Positions 4,595 to 18,500 of a DNA stretch of 64,000 nucleotides are shown here, in pieces. The position numbers and the translations under genes are program-made. The notes under the pieces are model-generated. The model saw only the letters and a list, made by a program, of their open reading frames with translations. It made no database searches and was not told the origin of the DNA. The stretch's first letter is position 1. Each line of letters starts with the position of its first letter. Origin of the DNA: a virus; the IMG/VR virus record IMGVR_UViG_3300030098_003968, positions 8,603 to 72,602 of that record; one strand, written 5' to 3'.

Positions 4595-6532
4595 ATGCCA
4601 CTTTTAAATTTTACTGGTCTGGATTTTGAACAGATCAAAACTACTCTTAAAGATTACTTAAAATCTAATTCAGACTTTACGGATTATGATTTTGAGGGTT
4701 CTAACCTGTCAACAATATTAAATGTATTAGCATATAACACATATATTACTTCATACAATGCCAATATGGTATCTAATGAAGTTTTTATCGATAGTGCAAC
4801 ATTAAGAGAGAATGTTGTCTCATTAGCAAGGAATATTGGATATTTACCACGTTCAAAAAAGGCAGCAAAAGCAACAATTAACTTTTTTTGCGATATTTCA
4901 TCAGTTTCACCAGCACCACCTACTGTAGTTCTTAAAAAAGGTGCTGTTGTTAGTACAAGTAAACAATTTAATGGTCAATCCTTTATTTTTGGTATTACTG
5001 AAGATAAATCTGTTAGTGTTGTTGATGGAATTGCTCAATTTGACGAAGTAGAAGTTTATGAAGGCACTATGATTGAGCAATCTTTCGTATATTCTTCCAG
5101 AAACAAATTTCAGAAGTTTATTTTATCAAATGATGGGATAGATTTAGAAACACTTAAAGTTTCTGTTAAACCAAGTCCTCTATCATCAGTTTCTTTGACA
5201 TATTCTCGTCAAGATGACCTTTTTGATAATAATTCTGGTTCAACAATCACTGGAACATCTCCAATTTACTTTATTCAAGAAGTTGAAGACGAACAATACG
5301 AAATAATCTTCGGAGATGGCATTTTTGGTAAAGCTTTACAAGACGGTAACCAAATTAATGTTTCTTATATCAAAACTAAAGGTGAAAGTGGTAATGGAAT
5401 AGCAAATTTCTCATTTAGTGGTAAATTAGTCTATACTCGTAACGATTCTACTGTAAATGTGACTAGTGGGATTTCTCTAGTGACTGCAAATGAGTCATCA
5501 TCGGGTGGACAATCAATTGAGAGTACAGAATCCATTAAAAAGTATGCTCCACAGGTATATGCAACTCAAAATAGAGCATTAACAGCAAATGACTATGAAA
5601 TTTTGATTCCAAACAAGATTTATCCCGAAACAGAGTCAATTTCTGTCTATGGTGGCGAAGATTTGGTTCCTCCGCAGTATGGAAAGGTCTTTATTAGCAT
5701 AAAACCAAGAACTGGTGATTTTATCTCGAATGCTATTAAAGAAAACATCAAAAGAGACCTTAAAAAGTATTCTGTAGCAGGAATTATTCCAGAAATACTT
5801 GATTTGAAGTATTTGTTCATAGAAACAGTCAGTAATGTCTATTATAACGTAAATTTAGCAAGAAATGTTGCAGCAGTCTCTAGTTTAGTAAAATCTAACA
5901 TTGACAAGTATGCTGATTCTGCAGAATTGAACAAATATGGTGCAAGATTCAAATATAGTAAATTTTTGAAGATTATTGATCAAAGTCACGAATCAATTTC
6001 TTCTAATATCACCACTATTCAAATAAGACGTGATTTAAGAATTGCTGCAAATCAATTTGCTGAATATGCGATTGATTTTGGTAATCGTTTCCATATTTCT
6101 TCTATGCAAGGATATAATATTAGATCTAGTGGTTTTAAGGTATTAGATATTGTTGATACTGTATACTTGTTTGATGTTCCCGATTCAGATAAGAAAAAAG
6201 GAAAAATTTCACTATTTTCTTTACCAGGAGAAGGAAATGCTGGTCCTGCGAATGTTGTAAGACGTAATATAGGTGTTATTGACTATGTTAAAGGACGCAT
6301 TACTTTAAACCCAATAAATATAGTATCAGGTAAATCTAAAGATAACGTTGAGATTTTGGAAATTTCTGCTATACCCGAATCTAATGATGTTATTGGTTTA
6401 CAAGACCTTTATTTACAATTAGATAAGAGTGATTGTTATATGATTGTTGATGAAATTACTTCAGGTGCCGATCCATCAGGGTCAACTTACACCGTTACTC
6501 CAAGTTATAACCCAGGTAAGATTGTAAGATAA
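4595..6532 (+). CDS. gp6: Baseplate wedge subunit gp6
   Basis: gp6 forms the continuous ring of the baseplate by dimer contacts between wedges and belongs to the baseplate J-like family. The 645-residue length agrees with T4 gp6 (about 660). Its N-terminus, PLLNFTGLDFEQIKTTLKDY followed by an aromatic- and asparagine-rich helix (NVLAYNTYITSYNANM), is the conserved J-like start. VYGGEDLVPPQYGKVFISI is the conserved mid-domain. It begins on the base after the gp25 stop and is followed three bases later by the giant baseplate gene, so the three are almost certainly cotranscribed. Confidence 0.92.
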   Translation: MPLLNFTGLDFEQIKTTLKDYLKSNSDFTDYDFEGSNLSTILNVLAYNTYITSYNANMVSNEVFIDSATLRENVVSLARNIGYLPRSKKAAKATINFFCDISSVSPAPPTVVLKKGAVVSTSKQFNGQSFIFGITEDKSVSVVDGIAQFDEVEVYEGTMIEQSFVYSSRNKFQKFILSNDGIDLETLKVSVKPSPLSSVSLTYSRQDDLFDNNSGSTITGTSPIYFIQEVEDEQYEIIFGDGIFGKALQDGNQINVSYIKTKGESGNGIANFSFSGKLVYTRNDSTVNVTSGISLVTANESSSGGQSIESTESIKKYAPQVYATQNRALTANDYEILIPNKIYPETESISVYGGEDLVPPQYGKVFISIKPRTGDFISNAIKENIKRDLKKYSVAGIIPEILDLKYLFIETVSNVYYNVNLARNVAAVSSLVKSNIDKYADSAELNKYGARFKYSKFLKIIDQSHESISSNITTIQIRRDLRIAANQFAEYAIDFGNRFHISSMQGYNIRSSGFKVLDIVDTVYLFDVPDSDKKKGKISLFSLPGEGNAGPANVVRRNIGVIDYVKGRITLNPINIVSGKSKDNVEILEISAIPESNDVIGLQDLYLQLDKSDCYMIVDEITSGADPSGSTYTVTPSYNPGKIVR

Positions 6533-6535
6533 CAA

Positions 6536-9500
6536 ATGACCCTAAAAAAAGTTCAGCTTAATAAAATTGTAAAAAATCAACTGCCTGAATACGTTCGGGA
6601 AGATTTTCCACTTGTTGGTGAATTTTTAAGTGCTTATTATAAGGGACAAGAGTATCAAGGTGCTCCAATTGACTTGGTTAATAATATTGATTCATACATT
6701 AAATTAAGTGAATGTGGCAATATTATCAAATCTACAACATTAATTAATAGAGTTGAAGAAACTGCAACTGATATTCTTGTTGATAATACAGATGGATTTC
6801 CAGATAATAATGGATTAATCAAAATTGGTGATGAAATTATATCATATGACAGTAAAACTAATGTAAAATTTGTTGATTGTACAAGAGGATTCAGTGGAAT
6901 TACCTCTTTTACAAATCCTTCTGAACCAGAAGACTTAATTTTTTCAACTTCTACTGCTGCTCCACATGATGAGGATGTTGTAGTAGAAAATTTAAGCGTT
7001 TTATTCCTAGAAGAATTTTTAAGAAAGACAAAAAATCAATTATTATACGGAATTCAGAAGGATTTACATGAAAATTTAAACCAATCTACATTTATTAAGC
7101 ATTCTAAAGATTTTTATTCCACAAGAGGTACTGATGAATCCTTTAAAATCCTCTTTGGAGCACTTTTTAACGAAAAAGCAGAAGTTATTAGACCTATAGA
7201 TCGTGTAGTTTCTGCTTCTAATGCCAATTTTAGGAAAACAAGAGACATTATTGTTGAATCAGTACTAGGTGATCCTATAGATTTAATCAATAAGACCCTT
7301 TTTCAAGACACATATGAGAATATTTCGAAAGCATATGCCCCAGTATCACATGTAGAGAGTATAAATGTTGGAATTAACACCAATATTTTCTATAAAATCA
7401 GTTTAGACACCTCTTGGAACCAACATGACGGTTCTACAGAGTTGTTATATGGTGAATTTTCTTCTCATGCCAAGTCAATTATCGTTGGTGACGTTGGAAT
7501 TGGTCAAACTTACATTGATGTAGACTCAACATTAGGATTTCCAAACTCTGGAACCCTCTCGTTTGTCTATGCAAACGGTGAAAGTGGTATTGCAACCTAT
7601 GCATATAAAACTCTTAACCAGTTTTTAGATATTAATCCAACTTCAATTGCTTCATCTATCACTGATAGGACATTTATTGACCAAGATACTTATGCATATT
7701 CTGCTGGATCAGGAACAACTGATGGAATAAGAGTAAAAATTAGATCAGTATTGAATAATTTACAAATTCCAAGTGATACTCGTTTCTATAATGCAGGTTC
7801 TAGGATAAAAATTAAGTCATTAGGTCATATTGGAACTAGTTTTAATCAAAATAACTGGATTTTTAACACAATTCAGAATTATGATATAAGAGAATTAAAA
7901 TTAGTTGATCAAGTAAACTCCACATATAAGTTAATTACTGAAGATCCTAATATTTTTAGAATTGGTGATAATGTAAGACTATATGATAAAAATGATGATT
8001 TGTTAGTTAATCAATATGAAGTAAGAGATTGTTATGATTCAAGGACTATCTTAATTAGAGGTGAAGGTATACCTTCTGATACAACAACTATTTTAAATGT
8101 ACGTAGAGATTTTTCAAGAGTTAATTCAGACATACACTCTGATTTAAACAGACTTATTGCTAATATTCAAAATGTTTATGTTGGTGGTGAATCTATTTTA
8201 GTTGCTTCAAACTCATTACCTGCTCATGGTGGTTTGAAGTTAAATCCTAGAGATCAAAAGGTAACAATTTCAGGAAAATATAATGATGAAGTAGAAGAAA
8301 TTACTTTAACAACTGGTATTGACCATAACTTCTATACTGGAGATGCTGTTTATTATACTCCAGAGAAAGGATCAGCAACAATTGTTGATTGGCAGGGTAA
8401 TTCAATCTATCAAGAATGGATTGAAAGTCAATTATTTGATGAAGGACTTTATTTTGTAAAAAGAATAGATGATAATATTGTAAAATTAGCAAAGAGTCGC
8501 CCGAATATTTACAACAATATTTTTGTTAAAGTTAATGCTAGTGGTGGAGATGATATTGAAATTAATAATAATACTATTGAGAAATATGATTTTCATGAGA
8601 AGAAGATACAACCTCAAAAATTATTAAGAAAAATCTCTAAACCAGTTCAGGATGGTAAAGTTCATGAGACTCCTATTGGATATACTGGAATACTTATTGA
8701 TGGTGTAGAGGTTCTTAACTATAAGTCTAGGGACACTGTATATGCAGGCCAATTGGACTCTATAGAGGTCATGAAGGGCGGTGAAAACTATGATGTGATA
8801 AATCCACCCATATTAACTATTAACGATTCTGTTGGGTCTGGAGCGACTGGATATGCTGCAGTTAGAGGTAGTTTTCAAGAAATTAGAATTCTAGATAAAG
8901 GATTTGATTTTATTGATGTTCCTATAGTCAAGATTACTGGAGGTAATGGAGAAGGAGCAACTGCTGAAGCAAAAATACGCACAGAACCACATGAAGTTAC
9001 TTTTGATGCTACAGGAATAGCTACAGCAATTCAAATAGGTATCGATACATCTATTATTGGATTTACCACTTATCACAAGTTTAGAACTGGTGAGAGAGTA
9101 GAATATAATACATTTGGTAAAAAGGCATTGGCGGGTCTTAATACTGGAGCAGTATATTATGTTGGAGAAGTTGATAATAAAAATATTAAATTATATACTT
9201 CATTTGATGGTGCAATTGCTGGTGTTGGTACTACTGGATTTACAGATTATGGTGAAGGATATCATTCTATAAAATCATTAAAAGGTAAGGCAGTAGTAGG
9301 TACAATTCAAGTTACAAATCCTGGTACTGGATATGAAAATAAGCAAAGAACACTTCAACCTGTTGGTGTTGATACTGCACTGAATATTATACATCTTCCT
9401 GATCATGATTATAGAGATCAAGAAATTGTTCAATATTCTTCAGATGGAACTGCTATAGATGGTCTTTCTACTTCATTAGATTATTATGTTAAAGTTATTG

Positions 9501-12500
9501 ATAAAGATTCCTTTAAATTAGCAAATGTTGGTGTAGGAACTACTGTAAAAGATTTTTATTATAGAACTGAACAATGGGCAAACTTTAGATCTACAGGTGT
9601 AGGAACTCATAGTTTCAATTATCCACCTATTACTGTTACGGTAACAGGAACAGTTGGTATCAATTCTATAGAGGGTGATACTTTCCAATGTATTGCACAA
9701 CCAATTGTACGAGGTGAAATAACTTCAATTCATTTAACAGAGAATGGTGTAGGATACGGTGCATCAGAAGTACTTAATTTTGAAAGAAATCCAGATGTTA
9801 CCTTAAATCAAGGAAGAGGTGCTTATTTAAGTCCAGTAGTTCATAATGGATCTATTGTAGATGTTAGTGTTAGTCTTGGTGGAACAGATTATAATGCTCC
9901 ACCAAATATAGTAGTCTCTGGTTTAGGAACTGGAGCAGAACTAGTCCCAGAAATGGATGCACTAGGTAATATTGTTTCTATTAAGGTTAATAAGGGTGGA
10001 ATTGGATATGGTGTATCTACTACAACAGTTAGAGCAGAAGTATCAGGAAAGAAAGTATTATTCAGACCAAAAGTGCAGGAATGGAGAGTTAATAACTTTA
10101 AGAGAAATTTTGGTAATTTACTTAATGATGATATCTTTATTGATAGACCAACAAATAGAGAATTTGAATTACAATGTTCTTATGCATATGCCCCTAGAAG
10201 TTTAAGAAAGATTCTTTATACATCAGGTTCTGATGGAGATATAATATATGGTAAGAAAGATTTAACACTTAAAAATAATCAAGAGATAAGTCAGGATAAA
10301 CACTCTCCTATTATCGGATGGGCATATGATGGACATCCAATTTATGGACCATATGGATATACCACAAGAACTGGTGGTACAATCACCCAGATGAAATCTG
10401 GTTACATAGAGAATGCAGGAGTAAAAGTAAATAGACCTCCAACTACAGTATTCCCAGAAGAATTTTTTGTTGAAGATTTTGAGTGGTCATATTCTACAGA
10501 TGATGGTATTCTTGATGAAAATAATGGAAGGTTCTGTGTAACTCCCGAATATCCAAATGGCACCTATGCATATTTTGCAACGTTTGAAGCGGATGTAGAA
10601 GGTACTGGACCATTTATAAACTATAAGAGACCTGCTTTCCCATATTTAATTGGAAAAAACTTTAATGCTGCACCTGAAAAATTTAATTATGAAAGATTAT
10701 CTAACCAAGATGATATAAACTTAAATGATACCGATTGGATTAGAAATACATTCCCATATGCTTTAGATAAAGATAATAGTGGATATGATTATGTACAAGA
10801 ATCATATACTTTTAGTACTCAAGATTCTATTATTAAATCTGTTGAGAAGAGTGGTATAGATGCAGTTGGTATTGTTACTGGTGGAACAAAATATCAAGTT
10901 GGTGATAAAGTAGTTTTTGAAGAAGATACTGAACATAATTTTGCTGCTGCTGCAAGAGTTTTAAAAGTTGCTGGGCCAGGAATATCAACAATTAGCATAA
11001 ATCCTGTTTTATTGGACGATGTAGAATTTTATCCATCAGGTAGAAAAGGTGAGTTTATTGGAATAGCAACAACAAGTCATGGCGTTATAAACAATACAGT
11101 TTTATCAATCTCTGGACTATCAACAACTTCTTCTAAACTTGAAGGTTCTTATAATGTTGGTATTAATACAAACCAACTTTCTTTATCAGTTGCAATTGGA
11201 ACTGAAGGGGTTACTGGTATTGTTACGTATCTTTCTGTAAAGGGAAATTTACAATATCCTGCAATAAAGGAAAATGATCTTTTACGTTTATCTGGTATAT
11301 TAACTACTGGTAATTTTGGTGATGAGGAAGTTAAAGTATTAAATGTAGATAGATTAAATTCTAGAATTAGAGTTTTAAGGGATTTAAAAGCACAAACTGG
11401 ATTATCTCATACTGCAACAACAGTTATAAAAGATATTCCTAGAAAATTTACTTTTAAAACAGGAATAACCACTACATATAGTCCTAAAGTTAATACAGAA
11501 TATTATTTCTATCCAGGTGAATCAGTTGGATTGGGAACTGCTACTCCTATAGGTATTGCTGGTACTGTAGTAGGATCTGGTAATACCATAACATTTGAAA
11601 ATCCTGGTGCGGGGATTGCTACAATTTTTGTACCAGCACAAACAATTTATCTACCAAATCATTCATTACAAACTGGTGATGAAGTAACATATCATACAAA
11701 TACTGGAACTTCTATAGGAATTGTAACTGCTGCAAATAATGTTGCTGTAGGTACAGATATTGCTCTTAATCTATATCCATCATTATTTGTTGCTAGAATA
11801 GATAGAGACCATATTGGTGTATCATCAGTTAAGGTTGGAATGGGTTCAACTGGAATGTTTGTTGGTGGTGCAACAACAACTGCCCATACTGGTTTAGTTT
11901 ATTTCTCTGGTGTAGGAACTGGTGTTTATCATAGTTTTAAAACCAAGAGTTATAATAGTGATATTATAAAAGGATCTATAGAGCAGAATAGAGTAAATGT
12001 TTCTTTAGCAGGTACTCATGGATTAAACCACAATGAAGAGGTTAATGTTACAGTTAATCCAAGAAATACTGGTATTACCACTATACAATATGATAAACCA
12101 AATAGAAAAGTAATTACTCGTGGATTAGGATTTACTGCAAGTGGAGTTACAACTACTACTTCATTAACAGGAACTCCAGATTCTATTGAAATCATAAATC
12201 ATGGTTTAACTACAGGACAAAAAGTAATTCATAAATCAGCAACTCCTGCTGGTGGATTGGTTCATGAGAAAGAATATTATGTTTATGTTATTAATAGGAA
12301 TAGGATTAAGTTATGTTTGGATAAGTATGAAACAGGAAAAACAATTCCTGGATTTGTAGGTCTTACTACAGCAAATGTTGGAACACTTTGTGAAATTAAC
12401 CCAACTTTAAATTTCTATAGAGATTCTAATATAACATTTGATTTATCAGATTCTTCTCTATCATATACAAGAGGTTCTGAACAATATCCAGCATTTGAAT

Positions 12501-15500
12501 TAGAATTTTATAGAGATGCTTCTTATACTGATAAGTATGATACAAATGGTACAAGTAGAACATTTGATATCAATAGAACTGGTACTGTAGGTGTAACAGC
12601 AGATGCTAAAGTAACACTTGCTGTTAATAAAAATACTCCAGATGTATTTTACTACAAATTATCTCCAGTTGATCAAAAAGAAAACCCTCAAATTTATAAA
12701 GATCTTGTAATAGATGATGTTGTTGATGGTTATAATCAGATTATTATTAAGGAAAGTGATTATGCTGGTAGATTTAATATTCTTCTAGAATCTGAAAATA
12801 CATTTACTTATAATCTAGGTAAATATCCAGAAAGTGAATCATATTCTGGATCTACATCACAATTAGAATATGACACAAACTCTACATCTGCTTATGGTCG
12901 TATAACTGATGTTCAGATTGTTAGTACTGGAAGTGGTTACCCAGAAGTACCTGGCATTACTACAGTAACCTCTGATACTGGAAGCGGAGCTATATTAGAA
13001 GCAACTAGTAAAACAATAGGAAGAGTTAATAAATCTGTAATAGAAAATATTGGTTTTGACTATCCTACAGATAAAACATTAAGACCAGAAGTTGCATTCC
13101 CTCAAATTTTAAAAATAGAGGCATTATCAGGATTTGAGTCTATTGGAGTTACTTCTTTAGGAAGAGGATATAATACAGCACCAAGTCTAGTAGTTATTGA
13201 TAATAGAACAAAGAAACAGATTACTGATGTTGATTTAAAATATCATCTTAATGTTTCTTCAGCAAGTGTTGAGATTTTAGAAAATACAAATAGTTTATTT
13301 AATACAACTCCTACAATTTTACCTGTAGGTAATCCTAATGGTATTAGGATGAAAGATTTTAGTTACAATGCTAATACTCAAGTAGTAACTGCCACATACA
13401 AAAATACAGTCAGTAGAGTTGAAGATTTTGTATTAGAAGTTGGTGATAGAATTATGGTTGAAAACGTTGCTGTTGGACTTGGTTCAACTGGTTCTGGATA
13501 TAATTCTAAAAACTATGATTATAATTTATTCACCATAACAGGTGTTAGTACTAATTTGGGTTCATATCCAACAATAACTTATAGTATGGCAGATTTCCTT
13601 GATAAGGATGTCAATGAATTACCTGGTAGATTTGTTAGTGTTAATTCTGGTGCAATAGTAACTCCAGAGAAGTATTTCCCACAGTTTAGTTCAACTATAA
13701 AAAGTAATCAGTTTAATCCTGAAGAAGGTGTAACTAATGGAACAGCAGTTGGTAGTGTATTTAAATGGGATCCAGAAACTGGAGAATTGGTAGTAGAGAG
13801 TAATAGAGAATTTGAGGTTGGTACTGTTATTGAATCTAAAGAAACAAATTCTAAAGGAAAAATTGTTAGCAAATTATCTACAGATTCAATATACGATTTA
13901 GATTATTATTCAGTTGTTGAGAATGGTTGGGAATATAGAACAGGATTCTTAAATGACGAATTACAAAGAATTCATGATAATGAGTATTATCAGAATTTCT
14001 CATATGCTATTAAATCTAGAGTTACTTTTGATGACTGGAAGGATGTTGTAAGTTCATTAAATCATGCTGCAGGATTTAAGAAGTTTAGTGACTTACAATT
14101 AGAATCTCAACCAGATGATCCAAATCAATTAGAAGTAGAAGTTGCATCTTTAACTGATGTTGTTGTAGATTTTCATGGTTATGAGAGTTTACATACTGTT
14201 GAGACATTTGATTTAGCTACTGAAAATTACCTTGTTGGTGATGATGGAATATTCTCTGATGAGATTAATTTCGAAAATCGTATTCTGACAGATTATGCAC
14301 AGTCTGTTGGAAACAGAGTTTTACAAGTAGATGATATTAGTGGTGATTTTGATGATAATGCAAGAACATCAAGATATGCTGATGTCTTTAGGCAATCTAC
14401 TAAAGATGGTAGATCTCAAAAGATTGTTTGTTATGTAAGAGATAGATTATATGGTGGTGAAAGGCAGATGATGATAGTTAATGCCTTACATGATATTGAT
14501 CGTGGTTTCTCCATGATTAACCAGTATGGTGATGTTAGTACTGTTGAAGATCTTGGAAGTTTTGACTATGTTTATGAAGGTGGTGAAACGATTTTAAGAT
14601 ACTTCCCAACAAAGTTTGAAGTAAACAATTATAATATAAGAACATTCTCATATAACCTTGATAAAAACGTACTTGGAATTGAGACTTCTGTTGCTTCAAT
14701 TGGAAGTACAACAATTGGTATATCAACAGACTTTATTGGGTCTTTAGTAAGTATTGCAAGTACTAACGTTGAAATAGCAGGTGGTGCAGCAGATGAGATC
14801 TATAGATTTGTTGGAGTTGGAACTAATATATCAGGAACTAGATCCGCTAAAGTATTAGTTACTGCCGAAACTGATACTGGAAGAGTTGAATATGATGAAG
14901 TAAGTTTGATATGTGATGGAACAAATGTAAGTTGGCAAGAATTTGGACAATTAACCATTCATAGTTACCTAGATCCATATTCATCAGCAGGTAATATTGG
15001 AACATTCTATTCTCACATGAATGGTCAGGATATTGTTCTTAAGTATACACCTGATGCTGGATTCACAACTACAAGAGTTAATGCAATTGCAGTAGCATTC
15101 TCTACTGAAGGATATAAGAACGAATCACAGACTGATTATGAATTTCAGTATGGATCTATGCAAGCACAGAGTAAGTTCATGGAGGCTGCTGCTGATCCTG
15201 ATGCTGTAGGTATTGCAAGTTACTCTGATGAATATGATGCTGCATACTTCATAGTTCAAGCAAGTGATATGGCAACTAATTCACATTGCTTAACAGAAGG
15301 TATTATTATTGATGACTATGCTGAAAATGGAAATGATACAGTCTATATGACCGAATATGGTGAGATTCATGTTGGTGCTGCTTTCACTGATTTAGGTACT
15401 ATTGATGGTAGAAGAGGATCAGGAGATAGAACAGAAATAACTTATAGACCTGCTTCTGGTAGAGATATTGATGTTAAGATCTTTATGAATACCCTTCGGG

Positions 15501-18500
15501 TTGAGGAAAACACTAATGTATCTCCTACAGAAAGAGAGACAGGTGGTGAAATACTGAAGGAATTCAATAATGCAACTATTGAAACAAATGGTGCAACATA
15601 TGAAGGAACAGAGACTACAGTTAAGAAGAGATTTAATCTTCAATATAAGAATGAGGATATCTTTAGAAGGAATTTTGATGGATCAAGTGATGTAACTGTT
15701 AATGTAAGTAATAACACATTAGAGATACCAAACCATTTCTTTGTAACTGGTGAAGAAATTAAGTATAGTGTTAAAACTGGATTTACTACAGATGCTATTA
15801 GTATTGCAAATACTAGTTTTGCTGGTATTGGGTCAACTACTCGTATGCCATCATCAGTCTTTGTTATTAAGCAAAGTGAGAACATAATCAAACTTGCAAG
15901 AAGTGCTGAAGATGCATTAAAATCCAATCCTGTTGAGTTAGATATTACTTCTGTTGGTATTGGAACATCACACTCATTAACATCAACAAATCAGAACCAA
16001 AAAGTTATGATGTTGATTGATAATATGATTCAGTCTCCAATTGCTGGTACATCTGTTACTACAACTTTAGCAGATAGTGCTGCATTGGCACAGGATGTTA
16101 TTAAATTTACAGGTATATCATCATTTGCAGGAGCAGATTATATTCAAGTTGGTAGTGGAAATACGATAGAATGTATGAAGATACTTTCTGTTGGTATTGG
16201 ATCAACAAACCAAATTAAGGTTAGACGTGGATGGTTAGGAACTACAGAAGCAGGATTTAGTACTGGAGCATTAGTGCAGAAGATTAGAGGTCATTATAAT
16301 ATTGTTGATAATGAAATTCATTTCATTGAACCACCTCATGGAGCACAACCTTTTGGTACTTCAACAAATCCACCAGATCAACGGGATTACCTAGGTATCA
16401 CTACAGCATCTAGTTTCCAAGGTAGGGTCTTTATGAGATCTGGTGTAAAGGATACTACTGAAGAAACATATACATCAAACTATCTTTATGATGATATTTC
16501 AAATAGATTTACTGGATATGATAAGGAATTCCCACTAACAGTAGATAAGCAATCTGTAACTGGAGTTTCTACTAATAATGCAATTATTATTATAAATGGA
16601 GTATTCCAAGGACCAGGTGCAAACAACAATTATACTATGAGTGAAGTTGGTGGTGGTACTTCAATTTCATTTACTGGTAGTGCAAGTTCTGTTGGATTTG
16701 ATCCTAATAATGCAAATATTCCTGTTGGTGGTGTTATTGTTTCTGTTAGTTCAACTGACGGATTTGGATATCAACCTTTAGTCTCTGCTGGTGGTACAGT
16801 AATTGTTTCTTCTGCAGGTACTATTAGTAATATTACTATCGGAAATACTGGTTCTGGATATAGAGTTGGTCTTCAAACTGTTAATGTTGCAATTCAGACA
16901 GCAAGTAATTTAGATGCTCAAAGTTTCCTTGATAGATCTTCCTTTATAGGAATAGGTACAGCACAGATTGTTGATGGTAATATAACTGGAATTGCGATTA
17001 CCAATCCTGGAATAATCTATACTCCAAGAGATATTACTAATGCTGGATATAGTTCAGTAACTGGTATTACTACAATCACAACAACAAAACCACATGGATT
17101 AGTGGTTGGTGATGATATTAGGATTAGTGGATTAGCATTTACCTGTGAGTATGCACCTTCAATGTCAATATCAACTGCATCTTTCCATGCAGCAACTGGT
17201 ATTATGACTGTGAGTGTTGGACTCAATACTGTAGGAGTTACAACATTCTCATATGATAACGTAGTTGGAGTAGGTACAGTTACATTAGTAGAACCTCATA
17301 AGATTGCTCATGCTACTGGTGTTGGTAGAAGTTTCACTCTTGCTGGATTAAATGTTGGACTTGCTCGTTCTGGAGTTTCCTATGGTTCAACTACTTGGCC
17401 TAATTTAAGTTCTTCATTCTACGAAGAAACTGCAACAGGAGATACATTTACTATAGTAAGTATTCCAAGTCCTACTGAAATTAAGTTTACTGCTGGTATT
17501 AGTACATTAACTCATACTTATACATCTGGTGGACATTTAGGATTTGGTCATAAGATGAAAGTTGGTGATACTGCTATCTTAACTGGATTAGCATTTACTG
17601 GTCATTCTGGTCTTACTACCGATTACTATCCTCATGGAAAAGATGCTGCATATGATACTTCTGTTGAGATTACAAATGATGGTACAGCATATACAGTAAC
17701 AAATGCATCATATAACCCCACCACTGGTGTATTAACACTTACAGTTCCTGCTCATGGATTCTCTAATGGAGATAAGATAAGATTAGTTGATAAGTCATTA
17801 ACATTTACTTGTGCAAAGAATGATCATAAGACTCAACATGAATATCCAAGAGCAACAGATCCTGTTAGTGGTGAATGGTTAACAATTTCAAATAAGACAA
17901 CTAATACTTTTAGAGTTAATGTATTAACTAATGCACCTTCATCTAATACAAGTACTCACACTTTTGTATCAGCGAAGGCAGATGGTCTTATTCATCAGAG
18001 TCCAACAATTACTGTTAATGTTGGTTCTGCTGGTGAGAATGATCAATATACACATACATTTGTTAGTGCAGCAACCAGTGCTATAGTTTCTGGTGGTAAC
18101 TATACACATAACTTTGCTTATGCAATTAAGGGTGGCGTAAGATCTGGTGGAAATTACCTCCACACATTTGCAAGTGCAGTTGATGGCGGAGTTACTGCAA
18201 CAGGAGTTGGTACAATGACTCCTACTGATGCTTCATATAATCCTACAACTGGTGATTTAACTCTTACTATTGCTAATCATGGATTAAACACAGGTAATAC
18301 TGTTGGTATTGCTACAAGTGCAATAACATTTACTTGTTATATGGATCAGCACAATACTGAACATGCATATCCTCGTGCAAATGATCCTATTGCTGATGAT
18401 TCAAATATTGCAATTACTGGATTTACAACCAATACCTTTACTATAAATGTTGGAACAACTCCGATTGTAACTCATAATGTCACAAATGCGGTATATACAC

